Part shown: piece by piece, positions 26,001 to 37,409 of the stretch
How positions within the stretch are numbered: position 1 is the stretch's first letter
How the letters are laid out: each line of letters starts with the position of its first letter
Assembly: GCA_000469685.2 (NCBI GenBank)
Contig: LS997562.1
Coordinates: 34,604,215 to 34,668,214, forward strand
Origin: Haemonchus contortus
Lineage: Eukaryota > Nematoda > Chromadorea > Rhabditida > Trichostrongylidae
Length of the DNA: 64,000 nt
Direction: 5' to 3'
Position numbers and translations under genes: made by a program
Notes under the pieces: generated by a model
The model's input: only the letters and a program-made list of their open reading frames with translations
Database searches by the model: none
What the model was told of the DNA's origin: nothing

Positions 26001-29000
26001 AAGTAGCCACCAGATTGGAAGGATATCTTAGGTCCGATTGAAGTATTTTATGATTCAAATTCGCATTCCATCGATAATTTTTTTTTGAGTTTTCAATTAA
26101 ATAGATGGCAGATATGATTATCATCATCGACCCAAATATGGTGATGACCATGAAAGTATGAAAAGAAATTTTCATGAAGAAATTCACGAAGGGGTGGTTG
26201 CTACGATTCCAGCCTTCTGGAGAAAAACTCTGTCGGAATCGTTGAATTAGGGCTTCAAGACGACACCATTGACTTGCCACTATAACCGATTTTTCACATC
26301 ATATCAAATATTTTATTTCGATTGAGCGCTATTGCCCATGTGCATTTCATGAGCAGAAAACTTTTTCAACAATTCCGTGGTTTTACAAGTGCGGTCACAA
26401 AATAGTTGAAAGGCATGGATGGGGCCCTTTCGTTTTTTTTTCTGAAGGGTGTGAACGACAGCCGTTAAAATAAAAAATATGAAAGAGATATCTGGGGCCT
26501 TCTTAAATTCTTTGTTCCTTCATTTGTTCCGAGGTGATCTCCCCTGCAGGGTCTTTTCACATTATTCCACCTTGTCTTTTAACTGCTTTCAACGAATACC
26601 TAATTTTGAGCCCAAAAAAAGAGGACAACAGCTGTGGAACACACAGAAAAAATTATTAATAATTGCAAGCAAAAAATTATTTTGGTAACTTCTTGAGTTA
26701 TTGTGACTCAGTCATATAGTCAATCATCAACCTTATTGCAAGCTTATCCGGGTCTGCCGTGACATAGAAGACTTCCTTATTTCCACTTATCTTCTGGCTT
26801 TGATGTTATCTCCAAGCTCTGGCCTGAATGATATCATCCTTTCCCGGAAACTCTGAAGTCCACTTGCGTCACGGAATTTTACATGGAATCTTTTTATAGC
26901 AATGATGTTTGTAGGCGGATATGCGATGAAGACGACGACTTGGCTGAAGTCACCCCGGAAACCGTCCCTGATGAGGCGAGCTTGAACTTTTTCTAATTCT
27001 CTTCACCTCAGATGATGGAAGGGCAACCTTGGGACATGAGCACTCCTAGACATTTCAACATATAATAATTCATGAGCTGAAGTCATCAGAGTTTAGGTTC
27101 GCGAATGGTTGGCAGCCACGTTTACCCGACAGAATGCCGGTAAAAAAACGGGAGAAACCAAAGTTCAAATCGGTAGCCAATGCCATCCGAACTGGAATCT
27201 TCTTTGACAAGTAAATTACTCTACTCACTTTTTTATTAGGGCGCTATCTTAGAGCTTCTTTGGTCCAGTAACTTCTACTTTCCGCTGTTCTCCAATGATG
27301 GCCATTTTTCCAGACTCTTCCGCAAGCAGCAAAGCGTTCAGTGCCCGATTCCACCAGAAATCGCCGAGTTACTTAGGGTCAGTACTGTTTTGTGTTATCG
27401 CTGTATAGTAACATGAAGAAGTCTAATTGAAGAAGCCTTTCAAGGCTATCATGCAGAGCTTCTGCTCAGTATCGTTCTATTCCAGGAAATAAACTCATGG
27501 TCTTTCAATCCGTTTTATTTAAATGAGGTCTCCGAAGGACATGCCCTGAAATACGTTGGGTTTGAACTATTCAATCGATACGGATTTATGGATCGATTTA
27601 AGGTATATTTATGCGAATTTTGGTGTTGACCTTTTTCCGACTTCTTCAGGTCTTTCTATACAAACACATTATACTGAAGCAAATACATTTTGTGTAGGAA
27701 GTAAGTTTTGATGGTTTTGAAAAGTGGGAGATGATGGGGATGTGCTCTGGCATCGGGAGTGCTGAACTTCTGTCTCATCCAATTAATCGGCTCATCCAAT
27801 TGACCGGAAATTCAACCCTTTCATGGAATCGCTTTCAAATCGAAATGATCATCATATTGAGCGAATGACGCTTGCTTCCAACTTCCACCTATGTATGTCC
27901 CGTTGATCATCAATTTCTCGAGCGGGTGCCAATAACGTCTCCATTCGTCCCTGTCGCAAGCCAGAGTGGTCCAGTGGATCGTCTTCGCTCAAGGTACACG
28001 GGGCATAACGTTCTTCTCGTTCAAAGCTTTCGTGAAGAAGTCTGGTCATCGCGCTAGCGGCCGTCCTGACATTTGTTTGATTTCTCGAGGTATTCAGTCA
28101 GTACCTGCCCTGACGGTCATCACGAGGTCGCATAGCGTGCTCGGCCTATTACTATTAGTGATTACTATTGTTATTGAGCCTTACCATGCTTCCAACATAT
28201 CGAGTAAAATTTCTGGAACCTTCAATGTATAATACCATTTTGCACTTCTCATTCAATGAGCATGAGTGGATCAGATTTAAGGATGGGCTATTAATCGCTT
28301 CAGATTCCGCTTTTGCCTCTCGAAAATTATCTACATGCCCTTGAACAAGGATACAGCAAGCACAACAATCCCTACCATAACGTCGTTCATGCGGCTGATG
28401 TTACCCAATCGTCACATTTTATGCTCAGCCAGACTGGACTGGCGGTGAGTTGAAAATTTTTGAAAAATCTCGATTTTGTGCTGAAACACAAGGAACTGCT
28501 GAGAAGTATTTGAAAAGTTTCTGAGAGATTCTATTAGGCACTGCTTCAGTTTTCCTTAGGTGGGTGTCTTGCCTTTGCTAGCGTCCTTCCAATTCAGGCA
28601 CTGTCACGTCTCATCCTATGGGTACCAATTTCGAGTAGAATCATTTTATTGAGATTTCCATTTCTAAACTTTTTTTTTGGAACTTTTGTGATTGAAGCTG
28701 AAGGACGCTTTATTGCTCACAAAGTTGGGAGGGTAAATGTGAAATTGGGGCTTTCGGGTTGAATAATTTAACAATATACCAGAGCAATAAACACACATCA
28801 TAGAAAACCTGTTTTCTACAGGAACAACAATGCCCTTCGGTCCTACAGACTGGTGACTTTTCTGCAAAACAACGTTGTTGAATGGAATTATCGTACATAC
28901 TTGGTCCTAAGTATCGACCAAACAACCTCTTTCGGCAGAAAACGCGAAATAATCTACTCACAATGTTTGAGTTATAGCAGAGAAATCAGGGAATGAGTCG

Positions 29001-32000
29001 AAAAATCGAAAAAACCTGCGAGGGTATTTAGGCCCTTCTAGTAATTGAGGATAGGGCTGGACGTCCGGTCAGAAGTCTGTCAGTAGGCACACAGCGGAGA
29101 AAAAGAAAGTACATGTACAAATATTCCTGGTCTTTTTTAGTTTTTGAAAATGTCCGAAGCTATCGTTTCACGGCAGATCACTGTTCCATGATGTTATATT
29201 ATATTTCCATAGCTACTGCAAAATATTAATTCGGAACGCTGTAGCTGGCATGACATGTTCTAACTGCTCCCTTCCCTAGAATCCGTGACAGATAAACCAT
29301 TAACGGCTTCTAGCGAGCTTCTCATGAACTGATGTTAATCCTTTCATTTGGGTGCTGATTATCGAGTGCAGTAGTGCCATTGTAGAACAGCCTTGGTGAG
29401 CTGGAACTGCTGGCCGTACTGTTTGGAGCTCTGATTCACGACTACGAGCACACTGGCCACACCAACAACTTCCACATTCAATCCGGGTTTGTTCAGACTT
29501 ACCTCATCTTCTCGAATTCATTAAAATAATGTGGTCCTGATAACTTTTTTTCAGTCTTTCTATGTTTCCACTTTTGCTACTTCTTTACTTGATATAAAAT
29601 GATATTTCATATAACTTTATCGTATTTTCTTCGATTGAATGGAACACTCAATTCATATAAACATCGATTTCACGTAATATACATTCCCAATGATTATGTA
29701 AAATACTTTATCTGCTCGGCTCAGTTCATGTATACCATATATATTTTGCAATAGAAGCATAATTAACTTAAAAAATCCATTAGAAATGGTGGCAAATGGC
29801 GCGTTATGACACGAGCAAGGCCAGACTATGAAAACCGGTATCCGTTTAGGCCTTTCAATACTTCCCTCCCTCCGGACTCGGTTAATTGGTGCCAGACTTG
29901 TGTGGGAGGATAAAAGTGCTGACTTGTAAGTCGGCTGGCCACATCAGTTCGTTGCATAGGCATTCAGTAAGCCACTACGATTCCGGATGGAAGTCTAATG
30001 CGGGGCGCATCCATTAGACGGGACTGATCTGTGCCTAAAGACTTGATCTTTATTCTTCAAGGAAATGTATTAAATAGTAGATAGAGAGGCTAGTTCAAGT
30101 ATTCGTAGATCGAAGCCTATCAACGTAAACCGGACATTCGACCACATTACATTCGAGCACGATTTCCACTGTTTTGTTTTCTCTTCGATTATTTATTCTT
30201 TTCATATTCAGACTAGGACCATGAATCAAAAAATTATTCCGTCGCTGAATTCAGGCCTTTCACTACCGATTTGAGTGTTTTAGGTCTAATATCGCGTTAC
30301 TGTATAACGATCGTAGTGTTCTGGAAAATCATCACGTGTCAGCATGTTTCCGTTTGATGAAGGAGGATGATAAAAACATTTTTTCACATCTTACCAGGGA
30401 TGAGTACAGGTAAGACTACCTGGATATATGCATATCTTGCACAGTACAATATCTAAACGAAATAAAAAATTCCAGGGAACTCCGGAACATGGTCATTGAG
30501 ATCGTCCTTGCCACCGACATGTCCACCCATTTTGTACAAATTAAAACAATGAAGAATATGCTTTCGTTGCCAGAGGGGTACGTTCCATCTCAGCCTAGTA
30601 TGGTTTTTATTAGTACATATACTTCCAGAAATATGAATATGAAGAAGGAAATTTAAGAAATAAGAAAAGTAAAGTGAAAAATCAATGACATGTGTTTTTC
30701 ACTACTTTAAATGTACTACTACGCCATCGAATTTACATCATATCAATTCCAGGATCGACAAGAACAAGGCATTGTGTTTGATTGTCCACGCCTGTGACAT
30801 CTCCCATCCTTCAAAGCCATGGCAGCTTCATGAACGGTGGACACAGGGTGTACTCGAGGAGTTTTTCAGGCAAGGTCAGTAACCTTATCATCGATTTTAT
30901 GGCTCTTTTTTTTTGACGAAATTATAAATATCGTAAACAACCCTTTGATAAAGCAAACGGCAGTAAAATATTCAGATCACGACAAAAACTTGAATCGTAA
31001 CAAAAATCTAGTTGATTACTGTAAATACTTTTTAATTTTACTCATTACTTCATGTTTTTTGATTTGATTACCTTTTACTTTCGTATTATAGAGATCGTCA
31101 TCTATTTCAAAGTGCTTGTAACTATGCACACTGCTTTAATAGACTTGTGACTGGCTATCAAAAAGTAACATTTTAAGGTGATTTGGAAGCATCCATGGGA
31201 CTGCCCTATTCTCCACTTTGTGATCGACATACAGTTCACGTGGCTGACAGTCAGATTGGTAAGTTTCCTTTCCTTTCAGATAAAATCTGAATTCTCTCAT
31301 CAAGAATCCTGATCGCTTCTTTTGTATTTTATTTTTTATCTTTGAGCTTATCCAAAAACACCTAAAAGGTTATCGATACAAGAGCGGCGAGTCATCGGTA
31401 GAAGGAACCAAAACCTGTATCTACGCACACGGAGAAAATAGCATTCAGCTAAAAAAAAAAGCGGAAAAGGTTAAAAAAAATCTGTAAAAAAAGAAGTGAA
31501 GGCCAGCATCTTGAATCGTTTTGAAATTTGTGCTTTGGAATCTCCGTGGGCGAAACAACTTGCAGAAATTATCGAATTTCTCCTTCTTACGGGTTCGCCC
31601 GGCTACGCCGGGCGATCTTCCTTCTTGTGAGAAATTTGCTATGCGTAAATAACACTTCGGATTCTCCTTTTTCTTTGAAAGCTCTACACCCTCATATTAG
31701 CTTCGAATTAAGAGCGATTTTTTTCTGTAAGCCATCTTCGCTGTGTCCGAATGGAACATCGCATAATATCACAAAGGCGCTCATTCAAAAAAAGTATTCT
31801 AAAACGTCTAAAAGATCTAAAAGTCTAAAAGACTTCATCGCAGCTGAGTCTACTACTTTAGATACCATCAATGTTCCCAGCCAACTCCCTGTGCTTGTGG
31901 GCGGAGTCCGGTCCTGCCGCTCACCACAAATGTTCCCATCCTGCCGCCTGTACTCCTACCAAATTTTAACGCTCTAGGTCCACGGGGTCAGGAGATATGA

Positions 32001-33964
32001 GTTTTCACCCAAACCCCGCCCTTTGTAGGCGGAGTCCGCTCCTGCCACCCAGCATAACTGTTCTCATCATGCCGCCTGTTCTCCTACCAAAGTTGAACGC
32101 TCTAGGTCCAAGTTGAAGTCTTTCACACAAACTCCGCCCCTTGTGGGCGGAGCTCGATCCTGCCACCCATTATAAGCGTTCCCATCCTATCTTGGGTACT
32201 CCTACCAAATTTGAACGCTCTAGGTCCACGAAGACTGCAGTTATGATTTTCCGCACAAACCCCGCCCCCTGTGGGTGGAGTCCGGCCCCGCCATCCACCA
32301 TGAGTGTTCTCATGCTTCAGCCTACACTCCTACCAAATTTGAGTGCTTTAGGTCCACAGGGACAGGAGTTATGAATTTTTGCCCAGACCCCGCCCATTCT
32401 GGGCGGAGCTCAATCCTGTCACCCATTATGAGCGTTCCCATCCTATCTTAGGTACTCCTACCAAATTTGAGCGCTTTAGGTTCTCGGGGACAGAAGTTAT
32501 GACTTTCCGCTCACATACTTATTTCGCACAAACCCCGCCCCTTGTGGGTGGAGTCCGGTCCCGCCACCCACCATTAGTGTTCCTATCCTGCCGCCTGTAC
32601 TCCTACCAAATTTGAACTCTCTAGGTCAACGGGAACCGGAGTTATGAATTTCCGGTCAAACACACACACACACACACGGACAGACAGACAAACCAACAGA
32701 CACACTTAGCGCGTTATATATAGTAGGATTGTTACTGCTGAAACATGAAGTGCAAACAGCCTTTCCCCGGAGGGACTCTTGCAAACCAGTCGTTGTCACT
32801 CAAAATGCTTACTTGATCGAAATGCTTATGTGACTCGGCAAATCAGATTTATGCCTAAGAGCCATCACCATTACAGCTGGTCCGGTAGTATGGCTCGACC
32901 TAACCCACTGTGTACTACAGTTTTAGACTCAGTTGAATCGTTAGATTATCAAAACCTCTCAAGAGGGGCATTGTAAAGAATTTCATAAGTTGCATAGTGT
33001 GCAGTGGATTTCCGTTTATGCAAAGCTTATTGGATCTAGTTAAATCTTGGATGTTAAGGTTTCATCGACTTTATTGTCGAACCGACTATGGTGGTATGTG
33101 GCGAACTGTTGACGAAAATGGTCGAACCGTTAGTGTCTCTTCCTCCAAGCGACAGTCTTTTCCCACCCAACGGAGATCAGAACGAATCAACAAGCCCTAG
33201 TGCGGCTCTCAGTCCATTGCCTGATGCGTGAGTTCATTCTAAATTTGTTGTAATTGAAAGTTACACATACAGCCTTAGAAATCCTCCCAATTGATTGTTT
33301 GGTGGTTAAATTAGGCGGAAATGGGAGCTCAGGCGATCTCCAATTGTCTTGCCGAGAACTCAGCTATGTAAACCAGTTTTTCGTATTTAGACATAGAGGG
33401 GATGAGTACGGTGAACCCACCTGTAAACTTCACGCTCTCCTTTTTGGTTGGGTTGTCGCTTGCTCGCGCATAGCTAATAACCGATCAAACAGAACTGCGC
33501 TTAGACTCCCCAGTCTCGGGTCCCAAACACCTCTATACAGAGTAGTACCAGCAAACCTTGGTAATCTGGGCTTTAAAAAGATTATTTGAACGAGATTTTT
33601 ACGGTTAAAAGCTCTCTCATGGGACTCATGGGATCTGGATCTACCAGTCCATTTCAGAAGAAACTCGTCCATAACCCCATCAAACGCCATTCGACGTCTT
33701 CCGCTCAGTTATTGTGGGAAATTGGAAATCCCTACACCATGGATGAAATTCCTCCATGACAATAAAGCTTGTTGGAAAGAACGTGCTGCTAAAGGTAGGA
33801 TACTGTAGCTTATTTTCTTGTGCTGCATAGTTTTCTATCAGCGTCTCAACGCCCCCAGTATCGCTATAAACCTAATATTTGCAGAAGAAGAAGAAAGGAA
33901 AAAAGCTGAAGCTGAAAAAGCCGCTCTTGACAATGGAGAAGTTCAAGAAAATGGCAAACCTTAG
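20082..33964 (+). CDS. pde-1: PDE1-type calcium/calmodulin-dependent cyclic nucleotide phosphodiesterase (core exons)
   Basis: Hydrolyses cyclic nucleotides to 5'-monophosphates; the PDE1 family is activated by Ca2+/calmodulin. Exons I assembled: 20082-20178, 25410-25523, 26915-26975, 27097-27210, 27314-27377, 27486-27602, 28304-28444, 29386-29486, 30284-30409, 30476-30577, 30753-30874, 31178-31258, 33059-33227, 33658-33794, 33885-33964 (TAG). All phases agree, giving about 541 residues after correcting one indel. Counting from the first core residue, the PDE1-typical regulatory stretch [17 protein letters not shown] lies at about 54-71. The catalytic YHNVVH is at 213-218 and the metal-binding signature [12 protein letters not shown] at 254-265. 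The fourth metal ligand is Asp361 in VHACDISHP, and the nucleotide-selecting Gln412 is in SQIGFIDFI. The tail is Glu/Lys-rich. Oddities: a GC donor after 26975, an A7 frameshift in the exon at 27097, and introns of up to 5.2 kb full of repeats. Family assignment is firm; the N-terminus is uncertain. Confidence 0.96.
23159..23463 (+). mobile_element. tRNA-derived SINE, reference copy
   Basis: The best-preserved copy. A box TGGTGTAGTGG at 23167-23177 and B box GGTTCGAATCC at 23211-23221 form an internal Pol III promoter in a tRNA-like head. A roughly 200 bp body follows, ending in a tail of repeated TTTATCC units. It lies in the 5.2 kb pde-1 intron, in the same orientation as the gene. Confidence 0.95.
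24355..24440 (+). repeat. Degenerate 3' fragment of the tRNA-derived SINE
   Basis: Weak match to the 3' end: GCATGCGTGGGTGCATCCCA, then a CTCGGGCTCATTAGCC-like block and TTTTTATCC tail. Confidence 0.4.
26976..27096 (+). other. GC-AG intron in pde-1
   Basis: The upstream exon reads TPETVPDE and ends at GAG (26973-26975). The intron starts GCGAGC, with no GT in reach that keeps the conserved protein. It ends TTTAG before the conserved VREWLAA. Both exon phases agree with GC-AG splicing. GC donors are a known minority class in nematodes. Confidence 0.8.
27097..27210 (+). CDS. pde-1: pde-1 exon with single-base frameshift
   Basis: The exon begins in phase 0 with [12 protein letters not shown], a PDE1 landmark. 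It then needs a shift to read [21 protein letters not shown], also a PDE1 landmark. The uncorrected frame meets TGA at 27205-27207. Removing one A from the A7 run at 27142-27148 restores the frame and leaves a 113 bp exon, the length needed for the phase of the next exon at 27314. The likely explanation is an assembly or sequencing indel in a homopolymer; a real null allele is the alternative. Confidence 0.9.
29785..30060 (+). mobile_element. tRNA-derived SINE in a pde-1 intron
   Basis: Head with a diverged A box (GGTGGCAAATGGCGCG) and a decayed B box. The body is well preserved (GGTTAATTGGTGCCAGACTT, GGGAGGATAAAAGTGCTGAC, GACGGGACTGAT). It sits between the exons at 29386 and 30284. Confidence 0.85.
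31540..32727 (+). repeat. Composite element with six tandem ~125 bp units and CA/GACA tail
   Basis: It starts near a perfect hairpin, CGCCCGGC TAC GCCGGGCG (31596-31614). From about 31880 to 32650 there are six diverged units. Each carries GGGCGGAGTCC-like, CCACCCA, CTCCTACCAAATTTGA, GCTCTAGGTCCA and GGAGTTATGA blocks, at spacings of about 121-147 bp. The 3' end is an (AC)n run, then GACAGACAGACAAACC and TTAGCGCGTTATATATAGTA. All lies in the pde-1 intron 31259-33058. Short frames inside it are repeat shadows. I cannot name the class. Confidence 0.8.
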
Positions 33965-34510
33965 TAGCAAAAAATTCACTTTATGGTACACCTCTGACAA
34001 AGCTCTACAGTATACCTTTATTCTTTTGTAATTACTCATAATGATAACTAAGAGATTGATCAAAGCTGACAAAAACATCTTCTGAGATTTTTTCTCGAAA
34101 AGCTTTTTGAGAAGCTACACTTACATTGATGTATTTTATTGAGCAATAAGATATTCGCGGTAGGACCGCATCCGATTCTGTAGCAGCTTGTAGGATTCTC
34201 ATCCACACATTACATTCGATCTGATCTGGCATCCTAATACGGGCACTTATATTTCCACTCCATTACTGTAGACATATTATAGCTAATACGATATGTAGCA
34301 AGCAAGAAAGGCATGTATGTCATTGTAGATGTCATTTGCACTGTCGACATTGCACCTCGAATAGTGCTTAGAGAGATATTGGCGATGATTTGATGTAATT
34401 TTAATTGTGTAAGAGTATTTATGTGTATAGAAAATTTGCAGGAATGTCCTGCGTACATACAATTTCCATATGTGTTCATTTATGAATAAAACTCAAGCTA
34501 TCGATAACTG
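33965..34510 (+). other. 3' untranslated region of pde-1
   Basis: AT-rich sequence follows the TAG stop. The first canonical AATAAA on the + strand downstream is at 34485-34490, so cleavage is expected near 34500-34515. No conserved coding is visible on either strand here. Confidence 0.5.
34485..34490 (+). terminator. Polyadenylation signal, pde-1
   Basis: A canonical AATAAA lies about 520 bp after the pde-1 stop codon at 33962-33964. Confidence 0.5.
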
Positions 34511-34538
34511 TGGTAAAATTGTTCTGTTGTCCTTACAG

Positions 34539-34600
34539 ATGAACTTACAAAAAGATCATGGGATCCATCAAAAACTCGTGAATTTGGTGAATTTGTATAA
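34539..34600 (+). CDS. pde-1: Candidate alternative last exon of pde-1
   Basis: A strong acceptor (TTGTCCTTACAG) precedes a 62 bp open segment ending in TAA at 34598. Joined to the exon ending at 33794 (phase 1) it reads Asp-ELTKRSWDPSKTREFGEFV and stop. That would replace the Glu-rich tail encoded at 33885-33964. It lies about 50 bp beyond a polyadenylation signal, so a longer transcript is needed. Coding potential is suggested by the clean phase and open frame only. Confidence 0.35.
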
Positions 34601-34731
34601 ATGATGGAGAAAAAGAAGGTAAATAGCCCGTTGCTTGGATGAATTTCCACTGAATTTCTACAACGGTCTAGAATTTCGTAACTGGTATCGAAACTGAGAT
34701 AAGGACAACCGGATAAAGATTCTCCTTTTTA

Positions 34732-34815
34732 AGATGCGCCCCCTATTCAGTCTCCATCCAAGATCGTAGCGGCGTTTTGAACGCTTATTTAGTATATTCA
34801 ATGATTTGCAGGGGC
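34732..34815 (-). repeat. 3' fragment of the tRNA-derived SINE
   Basis: Minus-orientation tail fragment (GATGCGCCCCC, CCATCCAAGATCGTAGCGGCG) abutting the MITE at 34829. Confidence 0.5.
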
Positions 34816-34828
34816 CATAAAATGTTCA

Positions 34829-35290
34829 AAGGCACAGTTCACGATGATTTTAAGGTGCCCTTTCAGGTTGAGAAGCGAAAGTGTTGTTGTAGAGGAATAC
34901 GTACTTCGGTGGTGAAAAAAGCGAGCAAATCCGGCTACTTCAAGGCTTTTCGAAAGTAATTTAAGTGGAGGCTGGACGAGATCACCGTGTCGGTAATGTC
35001 ATGTAAGGGTATGTGGACGAGATTTAGCTTGCTCCGTTGCGCAAAGAGACTATATCAAACCGAAACGGTTCGGAAATGCCTTTCATTGTCGATCATGAAA
35101 AGTTGTTAAACCCCCCCCCCTCCTCATGCGGTCCCTTGAGATAGTGTCTTTACAAAGTCATTCACACGACACAATCTCTCTCCAGGACGTTTTTCGACCA
35201 TATAACGGCAGGTTTGGTACAAAGGAGAGCGTCGAATTCATACTATAGGGGAACCATCTCAGGAACCATTTTTATCGTGAACTGTGTCTT
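34829..35290 (+). mobile_element. MITE with terminal inverted repeats, member 2
   Basis: 462 bp, starting AAGGCACAGTTCACGATG and ending AACCATTTTTATCGTGAACT then GTGTCTT. Only the right flank keeps a clear TA. Non-coding; contains a C10 run at 35111-35120. Confidence 0.82.
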
Positions 35291-37409
35291 TAAGTCAGTG
35301 CTTTCATCATTCTGGTCGAGGCTGGTGTGAATTAAGCGACCCAGGAGGAATGGATGGTTTGCTCGTTTCAGGAGGGTGTCGTTTAGGGATCCAATCGCGA
35401 GGCGGGAGTATGTGGTAGTGCATTGTCTAGCTCTGCACCAACTTCTCCTTCAGCTTTGACGTACTCGACGTAAAATGCGATCGTATTCTTTCGAAGATCT
35501 CTGAACCAAGGAACTAGTCATACAGTAACCATGATGTTACTAGTCGAGACAGTTGATGGCAGGTTGGTTGATAATTGTCCCAGGTTCACTTGGAGGGCTA
35601 CCCGTTCTTTGAGACAATTGTAAACGAATTAAGTCATCAAGTTAATTAGGACTCGTTTACCGATGAGATCAGAGAGGCATCCACCCATGAGAGAGTATTG
35701 TGCTGCCACCTACATTCCTTTACCATCATCTCCCCTCCATGGCAATCAGTACCTTTACTCATGTCCTCTTTTAGTGAACGTGGTATCGGATAGCTTTAAG
35801 CTAGCTTATAGGGATTTTTTCATATTGTCGTTCCTCCCCTCCCCTCCTCCTCCCATTCCCTCCGATTTTCCGAATGAAGTTCGATACTATAAATGGAACT
35901 ATGACGACTAGACTTCTATTACATTGATTGAGCCGTTGTAATGAGAGTAAACAGATGTTGTTCGAGTGCATTAAAGATTGCCTACTTCTTAGGGTACTAC
36001 TTGAATCGATGTGATTAACCATTGAACCCCCATGGGAATTTCAAATGTCGTAATAGAACCCCAGACTGTTCTATGAACAGAATTCCTCTGACGGAGACGT
36101 ATGAAGACAGTGTTGACGGCTGAAGCTCGTCGATCAAGTGCTAAACAAGTATAACTAATTGCTGCACGATTTTGTCTACCTGACAAGTCCCTCGAGGAAA
36201 GAATCTTCTGAGATTTGTTTATCAACCCTAGCTGTTTTCTTCCCACATAGAAAACACGGTCCTAGTGCCTTAGTTAAGAGATTATCCCATTTGTTCCGTT
36301 AATCCCAATGACGCAGCCGATTGTCTACTTAATGGCATGTTTACGTAGATCTCTCGAACCAACTCCCTCCAACCCGATCTTATCTTTACTGCCCCGCTAG
36401 TGTTGACTTGATTGTAAGAAATAAAGGAAACTAAATTTCAATGAAATCGTTACTTCAGCAGCTCCATTTGTTTGATTGCATAGCAGTTCTGATTGGATGC
36501 TCCTCCGTCTATGAATACGGTAGCTGCTATATTACGGTTGATCTTTTATATTATCGCCAATCTCACTTCCGTACCGTCTTTATGGATTTTATGGTACGAT
36601 AAACTTCTTCACCGTAATTTTCGGTAAGTTTAGTTTACTTATTTACTTGTTTATTACGATACTTTTAGAACTGAGCGCACTTTAGATGAATAAATGGTCT
36701 TCTGTATTACCATTAGTGTAGCAGGGCTTTACGTGATTTTATTCCACTTTGATAAACAGTATTGTTACTTTACGGGATCACAAGCTACAGTATGCTATCA
36801 ATGACGCTCCTCTGTCTGACTTTCTGTATTGTGATCGACCTGCTGAAAGACCGGGCACTGTTCTGGCCCGGTATACCACGGTTCCCTTGAATTTAAGCTT
36901 TTCTGTTCTCCAACCTGCCCTTCTATCTGTCAACTCAGAGGAATTTTCCTCCCAATCCATGCTCTCTCTTCTTCGAGTGTTCCATGTTTCGGTTTTTTGC
37001 CTGTCTTCTTCTCCCTTTCTCTTATCTTTATCAGAAGTTTCTGTTTTTTTTTTTGGGTTTTGCCTGTCCTCCCTTCCAACTACTCTTTCCAACTTACTAG
37101 GAACTAGGACTTTCCTCCTATAGCAGTAATCGATTCGCCTTCCTGGTCACCCAACTCATTTTGGAACCTATCTTCCTTCCTAAAAATTCTCCCTGAACCT
37201 TGTCACCTATCATAGGCTAAGATGGTAAGCTTTACTGCGTCATCCCTGGGGTTATTCAATCCCTTTTCCCTTTTAGCTGAGCGAAAGATTTCGAGCTCGC
37301 AGTGAATATATCAAAGTAATACAAAAATGAATGCAAAGTGATGTTTTTGAGAGTTTACAATTGACAAATAGATTTTAGCATTTCGGTCAGTGGCATTAAT
37401 TGATTTCAG
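35291..37409. other. Spacer between pde-1 and the Sre receptor
   Basis: It should contain the missing first Sre exon(s), but none could be chosen. The frame at 36749-37123 is pyrimidine-biased and lacks receptor features. No known repeat family from this window occurs here. Confidence 0.4.

Noticed and set aside
31528..31977. 149-codon frame
   Set aside because: It lies in the composite tandem element inside a pde-1 intron; similar shadow frames recur in each unit.
31880..32650. Regularly spaced repeats that could look like a CRISPR array
   Set aside because: Units are contiguous, diverged and ~125 bp, with no short identical repeats and unique spacers, and the genome is animal.
33254..33589. 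111-codon frame between pde-1 exons
   Set aside because: Lies wholly in the intron between 33227 and 33658, no recognisable protein, and the flanking exons join perfectly without it.
36749..37123. 124-codon frame just upstream of the Sre gene
   Set aside because: Pyrimidine-biased, no transmembrane or Sre N-terminal features, and no donor in the phase required by the exon at 37410.
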